From NCBI GenBank assembly GCA_030836185.1, contig JAURQH010000050.1, positions 186,001-250,000 of the forward strand: a stretch of 64,000 nucleotides of DNA. Direction: 5' to 3'. Origin of the DNA: Planctomycetota bacterium. Lineage in GTDB: Bacteria; Planctomycetota; Planctomycetia; Planctomycetales; Planctomycetaceae. Below, in pieces: positions 17,710-27,533 of the stretch (positions are counted from its first letter, which is position 1; every line of letters starts with the position of its first letter). The notes under the pieces are model-generated. The model was not told the DNA's origin. It searched no databases and worked only from the letters and a program-made list of their open reading frames with translations. The translations under genes were made by a program, and so were the position numbers.

Positions 17710-20103
17710 TCACTCTTCTGCTTCGTTTTCAAACGCCTCTCGTTCAGCGATTTCTCGGTTTTGTTCGTCAATTTCCTGCTGAAACTGCTTCATCAACCGC
17801 TGATCGTTCTCGATTTCTTCTGTGATCCCGTCGATTTTTTCGTGGAGATAAGAAGGATCAACAAGCCGCTGATACTTTTCTGAGTATTGTCGATCCATTA
17901 ATCGAGAGACATCGGGAATGGCAGCCAGATAGATGAGTGAGAAGAGAGCTGAAGCAATCAGGCAAGATCGGAGGACTGCGGTGCTCGCATCGTGTAGCCT
18001 CTGACGCAGTTTTCGAGAATCATTGCGTTCCGATTCATCCTCTTCATTTTTCTTTCCGCGACGCACCAATTGCCAGAAGAAGATAAGTCCCGCACTGAGC
18101 AAAATCGCGATCAAGTGAGCTTGGTACATCTCGGCTTGAAGAATCGACCAAAGCCAAGGCGAATCTTCCAATTTCAACTTGCTTTGAATTTCGTCCACTC
18201 CCAAATACATGCTTTGCATTTCTTTCGAGATGGCGGGAGAGACCCAGGCTTTTTTTGGCAATTCAGACGTGAGTACGTAAACTGAAACACTTACGAAAAC
18301 CGTCGCGCAAGAAATCAGGCACACACACCCCACGATTAACCACTTGCGACCTCTTGAGATGTTTGTCTCTCGAACGAATTGCAATACTTCACGAACACCG
18401 AGAATTAGCACACCGAGAACTGCGAAGATTCCAACGATTGAAACGAGAGGTGGGAGAGTCGCAAACTGCATCACAAGTGCTTTGACAAGTGACTCCTTAT
18501 TCAGAACAACGATGAGTGGAGCAAATGTTACAGCAACGAGAATGACAAACTGCCCCCCCGGACACCGAATCAATTTACTCAGCCAGTAAAACAGCCCACC
18601 CAGCAAAGTGACAAAACCGATCCATATGATTGCCGTGATAATCCATGTTTGCCACGCTGGCGAAATTAGTTTGGCTGGTAACATCCCAAACAGGACATAA
18701 CAGATTCCTGTCCCAACAATCCAACAGAGACAATGACGGCCCCATCTCAATCGACTCCGTTGCCACGCTTCGGAATCTCTGAACACTCGACCGACAATTG
18801 CAAAAATCAAGACAATCGAAATCGTGACGAGTAACATGGATTGAGTCATCTCCGATGCGAACGACGAAATCCAGGAGCGTGGATTCGCAGATCCCCTTCG
18901 ACGATCTGCCTCTTCAACCCGCTCTCCCATTTCCGTCATAACTTTCAGTTCCAACTGCGCGTCTGCATGATTGGCTTCGATTCGTGCGGTCTCTTCTTTG
19001 CTGAGGAGATCGGGATGATCTTCAATCAGATCTGTTTGATTCGCGAGACTCCAAATTCGAAGTACAAGCGATTCAAAAGAGTAATAGGGAAGATTCCCTT
19101 CCTCCGAAACCTGATTGACAATTGTAATCATCGTTTGCGCGTCGGCGTACGACTTCTCAATTTCACCTTGCCGTTGATGTTCATCGAGTTGGACGCGTTG
19201 CCAACGTTGAATGCCAACAAGAATCCTCACAGCTTTGGCCACGATGAGACGATTTTCGGCAATTTCCAGACATTCCGGTTTCGAGAGATCGGTTTTGTCG
19301 AGAAAAGCCAATGTTGCGATGTATCCCTCGGTTCCAAATTTCAGATTTGGTTTGGAAAGACCGACTTTTAGACGTTCGTTCCCTCGTGCTAACATTTCTT
19401 GGTTATTAATCTGCAGCACATACCCATCGAGATCGGAGTCGTATTTATAATTTGCCGAAGAACTCCACAACTCCATCGCAACTAAATAATCGTAAAGGGC
19501 ATTTTGGGAGTCGATTCGGGCACACTCATCAAGAATATCCAGCCAGTTGTCACTCCGCGCTTCAAGCTCCATACTTAAGTATTCGGATCTAAAAAGTAGC
19601 AAAGCTTGAGTTCGTCTCAATTCCACATCCTCAGGAGAGAGCTTTACCGCAGCTTCGATTATTGCCAGGCATTTTTCTCCGCAGCGGGACTCATACTCTT
19701 CGCAAAGTCTTCTCACCGTTTCTTGATCGATTTCTCTCCTCATATGGGCAAATTGAGGTTCAAGTGGGAAGTCGGAAAGATCATCCCGTTCGAGAATGTC
19801 GTGCTTGATGAAACTGGTGTCTGGAGCATCGAGCATCCATGCAGCTCCCTCCGCGATTTGAGGATCGCGTTCAATATCGATTCGTTCCACTTCCTTCAAC
19901 CAATACTCAGCCTGCTTTGAAGGGGGCTGCTCAGCCAAAGGTCGAGATGCACGCCCTAGTATTTCGAGAGGCGTCGAAACCCACGATTCGAGATGAGGGC
20001 TCCATCCGGTCTGCGAGACGGAGAGCGTCCATACGAGACGGATCCCCAACAGGACGAACAAAAACGAGAATAACAGGATGGGCCAATAGCGGCGATAAGT
20101 CAT
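17710..20103 (-). CDS. Large polytopic membrane protein of unknown function
   Basis: 797 residues. One N-terminal membrane segment (about 8-30) is followed by a large soluble part (about 50-410) that is alpha-helical, rich in Glu, Arg and Leu, and TPR-like in places (VELRRTQALLLFRSEYLSMELEARSDNW region). Then come about eight hydrophobic segments (about 430-740) and a C-terminal coiled coil rich in Glu and Gln, with five-to-six predicted heptads and an acidic end. I do not recognise it. The layout suggests an inner-membrane protein with a helical-repeat domain on one side and a coiled coil on the other. It stands alone; the upstream region is a long gap without genes. Confidence 0.7.
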   Translation of the reverse strand: MTYRRYWPILLFSFLFVLLGIRLVWTLSVSQTGWSPHLESWVSTPLEILGRASRPLAEQPPSKQAEYWLKEVERIDIERDPQIAEGAAWMLDAPDTSFIKHDILERDDLSDFPLEPQFAHMRREIDQETVRRLCEEYESRCGEKCLAIIEAAVKLSPEDVELRRTQALLLFRSEYLSMELEARSDNWLDILDECARIDSQNALYDYLVAMELWSSSANYKYDSDLDGYVLQINNQEMLARGNERLKVGLSKPNLKFGTEGYIATLAFLDKTDLSKPECLEIAENRLIVAKAVRILVGIQRWQRVQLDEHQRQGEIEKSYADAQTMITIVNQVSEEGNLPYYSFESLVLRIWSLANQTDLIEDHPDLLSKEETARIEANHADAQLELKVMTEMGERVEEADRRRGSANPRSWISSFASEMTQSMLLVTISIVLIFAIVGRVFRDSEAWQRSRLRWGRHCLCWIVGTGICYVLFGMLPAKLISPAWQTWIITAIIWIGFVTLLGGLFYWLSKLIRCPGGQFVILVAVTFAPLIVVLNKESLVKALVMQFATLPPLVSIVGIFAVLGVLILGVREVLQFVRETNISRGRKWLIVGCVCLISCATVFVSVSVYVLTSELPKKAWVSPAISKEMQSMYLGVDEIQSKLKLEDSPWLWSILQAEMYQAHLIAILLSAGLIFFWQLVRRGKKNEEDESERNDSRKLRQRLHDASTAVLRSCLIASALFSLIYLAAIPDVSRLMDRQYSEKYQRLVDPSYLHEKIDGITEEIENDQRLMKQFQQEIDEQNREIAEREAFENEAEE

Positions 20104-21056
20104 TGTATCTCATTGATTCGAGAGCAAAGCGATAGTATCGACTACGTATGGATCGCCTCGATAGATCGCCGAATTTGTGAGCATTCTCAATCAGACTGAG
20201 AAGTTTCCACACTCCCTGTCATACTCTCGGCCCTGGAAGCTCGCCAGTCAAGAAAGAAGATCGTACTCACGCAAAAACTGAAAGCCGACTATGGAATGAG
20301 CCATCGTTGGATCATGCCATGACGCAAAAGTGCAGAGAGCGCGACTAAGCTCGAAGAGTGGCACCGCCGATGACGCGGAGGCTACGAACAAGAGGATGCG
20401 TTCTTGTGTGCGAATTGTTCGTAGCTGGAAGGTTTGAACGGTCGAGTTCTAGGTCATGCTCCCGCTGGCTCCCTCATCAGATTCACTGTCTGACAACAAA
20501 CGGTCGTAGATGGGGAGGCAGGTTTTTCTCCCTTCCTCGGTAGCACTCTACCCTTTCGATCTTTGGCAATTTGAACGTCATTACAGACCGTTCGTGAAAT
20601 CTCGTATCACATCGCGTGTTTACCTATGACGACCGCTGCAACGTGAAAACGGAGGCAATTTCGCGTGGCGTGGAAAATGCGCACCGACATTGGGGTCATT
20701 TTTCACTTCCCACGCGATATGACACAAACTGAACGAAGCCAACAACTTGCTCAAGATTCGGGAAGATTCGGAATCAAGATTTGGGAAGATTTGATTTCAA
20801 GATTCGGAAATAGCACCCCCCCAAATCATCGAATCTTCAAATCTTGAATCGGCGGTTGAGCGTTTGGGAATCGACGGATCAATCCTGCAAGATTCACCAA
20901 TCTTGAACGATGTGACAAACTCAATGACAGTCACAAGTTGCTCGAGATTATCGTTGAAAGTATGGCCAGGGTATATGTCTCTCTCATACTCTTGAAGACT
21001 CTTGGGCGGCTGATTGTTTGAGAGTCGGTCTTCACATTATCTATTCACCGAAACGA
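20104..21056. other. Gene-poor stretch with clustered short repeats
   Basis: About 950 bases without a supportable gene. An imperfect inverted repeat spans 20661-20717 (TCGCGTGG at 20661-20668 against CCACGCGA at 20710-20717, with inner arms GTGGAAAATG and CATTTTTCAC). The repeat array 20753-20904 is listed separately. Short frames here have no convincing protein character. The stretch could hold a decayed gene or a small RNA, but I cannot show either. Confidence 0.55.
20753..20904. repeat. Phased AAGATT motif array with inverted copies
   Basis: AAGATT starts at 20753, 20763, 20776, 20786 and 20799, i.e. spacing 10, 13, 10, 13, so there are two imperfect 23-bp units plus part of a third. Inverse copies (AATCTT) start at 20832 and 20840, and a further direct/inverse pair starts at 20889 and 20899. 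The near-helical spacing suggests a protein-binding array; a decayed tandem repeat is the alternative. Confidence 0.7.
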
Positions 21057-21518
21057 TCAGACCTCCTTGCCGAATTTCCACCACAGAAAACTCAAACCAA
21101 TCCACGAGACAACGGCAATCACCAAGGTCATAAACATCTGTAATTGCTTGGCTCGATAGACCTTTTCCAACGGATTCTTGTGCATGCCCGAATGAATGTC
21201 ATCGTCATCGAAGCCACTCTCGGGCGTGGTTTTGTTCGGCCCCTTCGACATCACTCGAATGGTGCCATCCGGCAATGTCTACGTGATGTAAGGTTCTCCC
21301 CACGGGTCGTTTTGATCCGGATCATTCTTGTTGACTTCGATCACACCACTGAGAATTTGCTGTTGGTAGATGACTTCGTTGTATGCGGCTCCGACTCTGA
21401 CTTCACCGACACTCGACTCAACGTTTGGAAAGAAGAAATAGACCGAGATCACCAGACAGAGACCACCAAGAACGACTATCGTGCAGCCATCGATAAGATG
21501 AATTTTTCGGTCAGACAT
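21057..21518 (-). pseudogene. GspG-like pseudopilin gene interrupted by one in-frame TAG
   Basis: From the ATG at 21518 (AAGGA five bases upstream) the frame encodes 79 residues: an N-terminal membrane segment (LIDGCTIVVLGGLCLVISVYF) and a stretch ending DPWGEPYIT. A TAG at 21279-21281 follows. The same frame then continues without a gap: TLPDGTIRVMSKGP, ending in an acidic FDDDDI and a C-terminal membrane segment (about 73 residues). DPWG-PY followed by a short strand, S-x-GP and an acidic DDI is the C-terminal signature of type II secretion major pseudopilins (GspG), so the two pieces belong to one protein. The stop is a nonsense mutation, a sequencing error or, less likely, readthrough. 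The N-terminus lacks the classical GFTLIE motif, and a second membrane segment at the end is unusual. It follows fabI by 43 bases. Confidence 0.6.
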
Positions 21519-21561
21519 GAGAGTCCTTCGATCTACTACCGCGATCAACGTGTGATGATTC

Positions 21562-22374
21562 TCATTCTACATCGCTCACAATCGATTTATCGAAGTAATT
21601 CGTCGACATGCCGGCGTCGAGGACCAGTCCTTGAGAGTTGATGCCCGAAGAACGTGGACTGAGCAGAAACGCAATTGCGTCGGCCACTTCCTGAGTTTGC
21701 ACGGCTTCTTTGCGGAGTGTGGCTTTTTCGGCAAACAGGTAGCTGTCCACATAACCGGGAATGCCAGCCGAAGAAGCGGTTTTCAGCAGTCCGGGACAGA
21801 CGGCATTAAAACGAACTTTGGAGAACATCGAGAAGGACTTCGCCAGAAACGCGACCGATGAATCGAGGGCCGCCTTAACGGGGGCCATGTATCCGTAATT
21901 TTCAGCCGCCATGCGCGTGCTCGAGATGGAGACGGTCACAACGCTCCCCTGTTCCGGGTCGAGGATGTCTTTCATGGCTTGCGAAACGGCAGTCAGTGAA
22001 AAGCAGGAAATGTTGACCGCTTGCAAGAATGCTTCGCGAGGCGTCTCATTAAATGGCAACCAACCACCTGAGTAATCGGCGAAGGCGATGGAATGGACGA
22101 TGCCGTGGAGTTGGTCGGTCACTTCACTCACGGATTTGGCCAGCGCGTCGATCTGATCCTGCTGTTCGACATCGCAGATGATAACCGGCGTCTCTTCACC
22201 CAGCAGTTTTTTGACGCCGGCAATGCGTTCTTCCGAATGGACCGAGACGATCACGCTCGCACCGGCGTCTTGCAACACTTTGGCCGTGTGATAAGCGACA
22301 CTTTTGCGATTGGCGATTCCCATCACGAGAACCGACTTGCCAGCTAATTGAAGATAGTCTGCGGGCGTCGTCAT
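21562..22374 (-). CDS. fabI: Enoyl-[acyl-carrier-protein] reductase (NADH)
   Basis: Last reduction of fatty-acid elongation. 270-residue short-chain dehydrogenase-fold protein with FabI features: a cofactor loop at [13 protein letters not shown] (residues 19-31), [10 protein letters not shown], the catalytic Tyr...Lys spaced as YGYMAPVK, and [22 protein letters not shown] for the substrate loop. The start codon overlaps the stop of the upstream VCBS gene by one base (TAATG), so translation is probably coupled. The upstream partner has no obvious link to lipid synthesis. Confidence 0.92.
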   Translation of the reverse strand: MTTPADYLQLAGKSVLVMGIANRKSVAYHTAKVLQDAGASVIVSVHSEERIAGVKKLLGEETPVIICDVEQQDQIDALAKSVSEVTDQLHGIVHSIAFADYSGGWLPFNETPREAFLQAVNISCFSLTAVSQAMKDILDPEQGSVVTVSISSTRMAAENYGYMAPVKAALDSSVAFLAKSFSMFSKVRFNAVCPGLLKTASSAGIPGYVDSYLFAEKATLRKEAVQTQEVADAIAFLLSPRSSGINSQGLVLDAGMSTNYFDKSIVSDVE

Positions 22375-23567
22375 TACGGCGTCTCTTTCTTGTTCATTCC
22401 CTGATTGAGATAGAGTTTGACATTATGAGTGTTGCGACCGCCGGCGAGGATATCGATATCACCGTCCCCATCGAAGTCGTGAGCGATAAGGTCTTCTACA
22501 GCGATCCCGCCGTTATCGAGAATATGTTTTTTCCACTCCGTTCCCGCTTCATTCTCTTTGGTGAAAATGTAGATGCCGGGCCCTTTGATGTCTCCGGTCG
22601 CCGGTTCGCTGTGACCGATGATGATTTCATGTCCTTTGACGCCGTCGATGTCAGCCAGCCAGAGGGCATGCCCGCGACCGAGAGTGTCGTCGAGGACAAC
22701 TCGTTTCCAAGTGTCATCGGGACGAGGATTCTTCAGATAGACGACGAGATTGTTGCCGTGCATTGGTTCGACGGCGGCGATAATCCATTTTGCACGCTTC
22801 GCAATTCCAAGTTTTACCTCGCCTGCTCCTGATTGAGCGGGAGAGTTTCCGTTCGCACCATGACTGATTTGTTGAACTTCAAATTCATCATTGGCAGAAT
22901 TCAGGAAATGAACACCTTCCTGACTGGCGGTAAGAGTTACTCCCAAAAAATGCCAGTGGTTGTGCATGCGGTTGAATTGATGTGACATGACGGTCATCGG
23001 CCAGCGTTCTGTTCGAGGGTCTTCGGGGATTTCGAACGCCAATAGTCGGGCACCGTCACCTTCGGTTTTGTTAAGAGGTGAAACCGTCAATTGAGGTTTG
23101 CCTGTTCCCAACACGTCGGCGAACCGCATGCGATGGACCCAGGGTTCGATGTGAATGGGATAAACCTTCCATAAGCCATCGGGGTTCTCTTTGTCACGTG
23201 AGATCCACTGGATCGTTCCTTTCTTGGTCCAACCGGCTCCCACCGCAAAATCGATCAATCCGTCGCCGTCAATATCGTGGGGAGCGAGACAAACGTGATC
23301 GAGATCGAGCTGGTTTTCCAGAATGACGTGCGGTTTCCAAGTGGGATTCTCGAACCAGATTAAACGGTTTTCGGACAACGCGACCGGGTCCGGTTTGCCA
23401 TCGTTGTTGACATCGGCCACAGTGACCGCGTAACAGACCTTGCCGATGTTGTCGTCGAGGACGATGTGCTTGAACTCGGGGATCTCTGCGGCGGGCAGGA
23501 TGGACGCAAGCTGCATGAGGAACAATGTCCCCAGGATGCAGAGGATCAATTTGATTTTTACTCGCAT
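22374..23567 (-). CDS. Exported VCBS/FG-GAP repeat protein
   Basis: 397 residues with a signal peptide (about 1-27: hydrophobic [21 protein letters not shown] in part). It carries several FG-GAP/VCBS-like calcium-binding loops: [49 protein letters not shown] and [16 protein letters not shown], spread over the length as expected of a beta-propeller. Such proteins are abundant in planctomycetes, and their ligands are mostly unknown. It lies 25 bases downstream of the phosphoglycerate mutase gene and overlaps fabI, so the three may form one transcript. Confidence 0.82.
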   Translation of the reverse strand: MRVKIKLILCILGTLFLMQLASILPAAEIPEFKHIVLDDNIGKVCYAVTVADVNNDGKPDPVALSENRLIWFENPTWKPHVILENQLDLDHVCLAPHDIDGDGLIDFAVGAGWTKKGTIQWISRDKENPDGLWKVYPIHIEPWVHRMRFADVLGTGKPQLTVSPLNKTEGDGARLLAFEIPEDPRTERWPMTVMSHQFNRMHNHWHFLGVTLTASQEGVHFLNSANDEFEVQQISHGANGNSPAQSGAGEVKLGIAKRAKWIIAAVEPMHGNNLVVYLKNPRPDDTWKRVVLDDTLGRGHALWLADIDGVKGHEIIIGHSEPATGDIKGPGIYIFTKENEAGTEWKKHILDNGGIAVEDLIAHDFDGDGDIDILAGGRNTHNVKLYLNQGMNKKETP

Positions 23568-23592
23568 GACAATCGCCTTGTGTGAAAGGAGG

Positions 23593-24804
23593 CTATCCGA
23601 TCGATTGTTGATTGAGGAAGAACGGCATCAAGTCGGCTCCCGATTTGAAACCGATACTCGACGCGGCTGCCGAGATTTCATGATACTCGCTCGCTCCGTC
23701 CGGTGTGACACCCGATCCGCAGATTGTGAACGGGCAATCGCCGTGACTGTGAGTTTTCGTTCTGAGAAACGTGGGATGATCGGGAGAAATCAATAAACGA
23801 TAATCACCCTGCGACTTCAGGTATTCATGAACGGGACCGACGATTTTCTGATCAATCTGTTCCACGGCTTTGAGTTTCTCCTCAACTTCTCCTTCGTGAG
23901 ACGCTTCGTCGGTCGCTTCGACATGGACGACGACGAAATCGACATCCCCTTTCAGAGTTTCAATGGCGGCTTGTCCCTTGGCGGCGTAATCGGTATCGAG
24001 ATACCCGGTTGCTCCTTCCACTTCGATGATGTTCCAGCCGATCAACTTGCCGAGACCTCGTAACAAATCGACCGCCGTGATGACGGCACCCGTCTTACCG
24101 AACTTTTCAACAAACGGTTCGAGAGCCGGGGCTTTGCCTTCTCCCCAGAGCCAGATGTTCGAAGCGGCGTGTTCTCCACGAGACTGATTGCCGGCATGTT
24201 CGGCGAACAGTTTCTGACTTTCATCCATCAAACCTTTGAGCAGATCGGCACCGGGACCGCTGGGGAGTCCGGGGGCGACTGGCTGATCGGTCAGGTCGTG
24301 TGGAGGCGTCGTATTTGTCTCGGTCGAGAAAGGAGCTTCTTCGCCGCGTCCACGATAGACAAGAATATTGCGATAACTAACGCCGGGATAAAACTTCCAA
24401 TGCGTGTCGCCACAGTTTGACTTCTGCATCAGTTGGATCAGCTCGGCCCCGAGGTCGTTAGGGATCTGTCCCGCGGTGAACGATTTCATTAAGCCGTCGG
24501 CAATGGTGACCAAATTGCAGCGGATAGCCCAATCATCGGGGGCGAGTTCGATCCCGATCGCGGCGGCTTCAATGGGGGCGCGGCCGGTGTGATATTGCAG
24601 CGGGTCGTACCCGAACAGCGACATCGTACCGACATCAGAGCCAGACGGCATCGAAGCTGGGACGTTATCGGTTCGTCCGACGATTCCCTGTGCGGCGACC
24701 GCATCCATATGAGGGACATTGGCGGCCTGCAACGGAGTTTTCCCGTCGAGTGACTCTTGCGGTTCATCGGCCACACCATCGGGAATGACGAGGACATATT
24801 TCAT
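23593..24804 (-). CDS. apgM: 2,3-bisphosphoglycerate-independent phosphoglycerate mutase, archaeal type
   Basis: Interconverts 3- and 2-phosphoglycerate in glycolysis and gluconeogenesis. The protein is 403 residues from the ATG at 24804 (MKYVLVIPDGVADEP); an ATG at 24822 would add six residues. Alkaline-phosphatase superfamily features: the N-terminal metal-binding IPDGVAD, PSGSDVGTMSLFGYDP with the phospho-accepting Ser, FVVVHVEATDEASHEGE and LLISPDHPTFLRTKTHSHGDCPF with metal-binding Asp and His residues. Length and motifs match the ApgM family, not the approximately 510-residue GpmI. Some relatives were once annotated as homoserine kinase; phosphoglycerate mutase is more likely. Confidence 0.9.
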   Translation of the reverse strand: MKYVLVIPDGVADEPQESLDGKTPLQAANVPHMDAVAAQGIVGRTDNVPASMPSGSDVGTMSLFGYDPLQYHTGRAPIEAAAIGIELAPDDWAIRCNLVTIADGLMKSFTAGQIPNDLGAELIQLMQKSNCGDTHWKFYPGVSYRNILVYRGRGEEAPFSTETNTTPPHDLTDQPVAPGLPSGPGADLLKGLMDESQKLFAEHAGNQSRGEHAASNIWLWGEGKAPALEPFVEKFGKTGAVITAVDLLRGLGKLIGWNIIEVEGATGYLDTDYAAKGQAAIETLKGDVDFVVVHVEATDEASHEGEVEEKLKAVEQIDQKIVGPVHEYLKSQGDYRLLISPDHPTFLRTKTHSHGDCPFTICGSGVTPDGASEYHEISAAASSIGFKSGADLMPFFLNQQSIG

Positions 24805-24890
24805 GGATTGACCCAACATCAAAAAGAGGTTTGAGAGGCGCGATTCTGACAGGCTGAAGTGGTAATTTCCAGCGCAACCGTCCGCGCAAC

Positions 24891-24928
24891 AAAAAACCGG
24901 TCACAGGATTGCGGGATCCTGTGACCGG
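24891..24928 (-). terminator. Strong intrinsic terminator on the minus strand
   Basis: CCGGTCACAGGAT (24897-24909) and ATCCTGTGACCGG (24916-24928) form a perfect 13-bp stem with a 6-nt loop. On the minus strand the stem is followed by six T (A-run at 24891-24896). It would end transcription from the esterase gene upstream and insulate apgM. The rest of 24805-25209 holds no gene; a second small palindrome, GATATCG...CGATATC, lies at 25153-25172 without a T-run. Confidence 0.88.
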
Positions 24929-25209
24929 CGGGACTTGGGAATGCTTCAACTTGTCTCTTTGACTCTGGGGAATTCTCTGGGTCCGGGCCTGACTCCACTC
25001 AGGATGCGGTTGTCATAATTCAGGAAGCTTGTGGGAGTTTCGGGTCGATCACTCCACAAGATCAAAGAGAAGCGAACAGCGTGCCAAAGTGAACTCAACT
25101 TCTCTGCAATAGACGAGATCACTTGTTTTATAGGCTGAATCAATTGTGAGTAGATATCGTTAAGGCGATATCAGTGTAACTTCTACAAGAAAAGAACACT
25201 CTCTTTGCA

Positions 25210-27327
25210 TTATTCACTCGGAGTCGAACTCGGTAACTGTCGAATCTCCAATTGCTTGTCACCCAATTCGAGTCGCTCGGCAACTGTTTTGGAATATCCC
25301 CAAGGAGATTGATCAAGGCTGGCATCATAGATTCTCACCGCAGACTTCTCGGCCCCCAAGGCAACTGCTTGAGGAAGATCGAGATAGCGGAGGACATTCA
25401 GATAAACGGGGCCATCATGGTGCGATGCGGGGAGATGCCAGAGATCAAGGCGGGTAATGTCATCCTCGAACAAAGAAGCATACAGAGTGTTACCAGCCAT
25501 TGTCCGTTCGCTTTGCAACCACAAAGGAGTTTCTTGAAAGCCGTCAATGTCTCGTAGAGTGTGAATCGCCCGACGGATGTCCCAGACCTGCATGCCATCC
25601 AAAGTTTGCCCTAACAGCATAAATCGACGACGAATCTGAGTTTGATTCTTTTCATTCGCGTCCCAAGCGGAAAGCCCGACCCCACGGGGTGCGACATAGG
25701 CCATTCCCCATTTGAAGTTGGCAAACATCTTCTGCTGACTTTGATAATCGGCGGCGTTTCCTTCGGGAAGATTGCTGGTTGACAATTGTTTTTCAAAACC
25801 GGGACGGTATGTACTCAGGAAAGACTCCCAGCCTTGCTGATCGAGAACATTCATGACAACAAGATCGAGATCTTCAGGTTTCACGCCAGCAGGATGCCCC
25901 AGATACAAACGAAGCTTGATGGCTCCTTGAGCGGTGAAGTCGAACGCTGAAAGATTGATGCCATCGGCTTCAGAGGAAAAGACTTCTTTGACATTCAGAT
26001 CCTCATCAATGTTTTTTTCTGCCGGCCAACCACGGAATGATTTCTCACGAAGTTGCGACATCCATTCGGTTTTCATGGAACTCCATTCAGCGGAAGACTC
26101 GGGCAGTTTCGGCTCTGCTTTGACCGTGAAGGTCTCCGATATTTTCGTATTGATTTGATCGGCGGGAAGTTCGTCAAACACCTTGAGTTGTTCCGGTTCA
26201 AAGAATTTGACGGCTGTGGTTTCGATGAGTGGGTCTTCCCCTTTGAGATACTGATTCATCCAATGGAAGGCGTGAATGCGGAGTTCCTGCGTGTCCTGAT
26301 GCGGACCTTCGGTAATTTGCAGACCGAGTTTATCGGCTTCTCCATAAAGTTGATAAATCTTACGGACATCGAAATAGACATCGACGACACCATCGAGGGG
26401 AAAGATACGATCCTTGTCGGTATTTGAAATGAGTAGCGGACGAGGAGCAACCAATGCCGCCACCATCGCGTAATCCCAACGGTAAGTGTTAACCATGAAC
26501 ATGCAATCGCAATGCCCTTCGACGCAACCATCAACGACATGGTTTTGCAGGTTGGTAATTCCGGCAACAGGCACAGCAACTTTAATGCGTTCATCCAGAG
26601 CCGAGATCCACCAACTGTAAGCGCCGCCTCCCGAACGCCCCGTGACACCCATCTTTTGGGCATCTACTTCGGGACGAGTTTCGAGATAATCGAGCGCGCG
26701 AATACAGTTCCACGCTTCGACTCCCGCGGACGTGTATCCGCGAGCGTTCCACCACCACATTTTTTCTCGATATGTGCCGTGATGAATCCCTTCGATCTCG
26801 CCCAACTGAAGTGTGTCAATCGTCAGGCAGACATATCCGTTTCGAGCAAACCAGGCACCGTGATGTTGGTAATGTGTCTTGTTGCCGTAACTGATGCCGT
26901 CCTTTTTGACACGACCATGACCGCAAACATACAAAATGGCTGGCAATTTTTTATCGACCACTTTGGGTCGGTAGAGATTTCCGGTGACATACAATCCGGG
27001 ACGTGACTGGAAGTGAAGCTTTTCGACAATGAAATCTTCTTGCTCGATTGTCCCAGTGATCACCGGTTGGAGTGGTGTTTTTTCGGGACGAGGCGAGAGC
27101 CCCAACATCTCGAAGAGCTGCTCCCGAGCGACTGGTTTGTACGCTTCCCAATCTTCCAGTGTCTTGATGTTGGCAAACGTCTGTTGAGAAACCTCAGCGG
27201 TCTCCTGCTTAAAGTAGTCGGCGATCATCTTGTCGCCGGCACTCTGTGCAACCACAACCTGACTGGCACTGCAAACGACGATTGTAACAACGAGGAGAAG
27301 ACGGCAGAAATTGGCGATGGGTTTCAT
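25210..27327 (-). CDS. Secreted alpha/beta-hydrolase, acetylxylan-esterase-like
   Basis: 705 residues with a signal peptide (hydrophobic LLLVVTIVVCSASQVVVA, about 10-28). An alpha/beta-hydrolase core of the acetyl xylan esterase (AXE1-like) type lies at about 85-380: nucleophile Ser in GVTGRSGGGAYSW, Asp in LLISNTDKDRIFP, and His in ITEGPHQDTQ. A second, unassigned region of about 300 residues follows and is probably a duplicated, degenerate hydrolase-like domain (VALGAEKSAVRIYD near the end). It likely deacetylates plant or algal polysaccharides outside the cytoplasm; the substrate is unproven. It is monocistronic and followed by a strong terminator. Confidence 0.78.
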   Translation of the reverse strand: MKPIANFCRLLLVVTIVVCSASQVVVAQSAGDKMIADYFKQETAEVSQQTFANIKTLEDWEAYKPVAREQLFEMLGLSPRPEKTPLQPVITGTIEQEDFIVEKLHFQSRPGLYVTGNLYRPKVVDKKLPAILYVCGHGRVKKDGISYGNKTHYQHHGAWFARNGYVCLTIDTLQLGEIEGIHHGTYREKMWWWNARGYTSAGVEAWNCIRALDYLETRPEVDAQKMGVTGRSGGGAYSWWISALDERIKVAVPVAGITNLQNHVVDGCVEGHCDCMFMVNTYRWDYAMVAALVAPRPLLISNTDKDRIFPLDGVVDVYFDVRKIYQLYGEADKLGLQITEGPHQDTQELRIHAFHWMNQYLKGEDPLIETTAVKFFEPEQLKVFDELPADQINTKISETFTVKAEPKLPESSAEWSSMKTEWMSQLREKSFRGWPAEKNIDEDLNVKEVFSSEADGINLSAFDFTAQGAIKLRLYLGHPAGVKPEDLDLVVMNVLDQQGWESFLSTYRPGFEKQLSTSNLPEGNAADYQSQQKMFANFKWGMAYVAPRGVGLSAWDANEKNQTQIRRRFMLLGQTLDGMQVWDIRRAIHTLRDIDGFQETPLWLQSERTMAGNTLYASLFEDDITRLDLWHLPASHHDGPVYLNVLRYLDLPQAVALGAEKSAVRIYDASLDQSPWGYSKTVAERLELGDKQLEIRQLPSSTPSE

Positions 27328-27533
27328 GGCGGGAACCTGTCAGGGCAAAGAAATGGCGAGGATATCTATCCTGCGAGCAATTGTGCTGAGTGTCAAACAG
27401 ATTCCTTCCACGTGAACCACTTGACGCAAAAACCACCATAAAAACGTAAAGTCCCCATTCTCACACATTGAATCGCTCTTTACCTGATCAGGATCGTTTG
27501 GGACACTTCTGCCGCCTATAGATAAGGAAGAAA

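Noticed and set aside
24946-25143. 65-codon minus-strand frame after the esterase gene
   Set aside because: No homology, no ribosome binding site; it lies between the esterase stop and its terminator.
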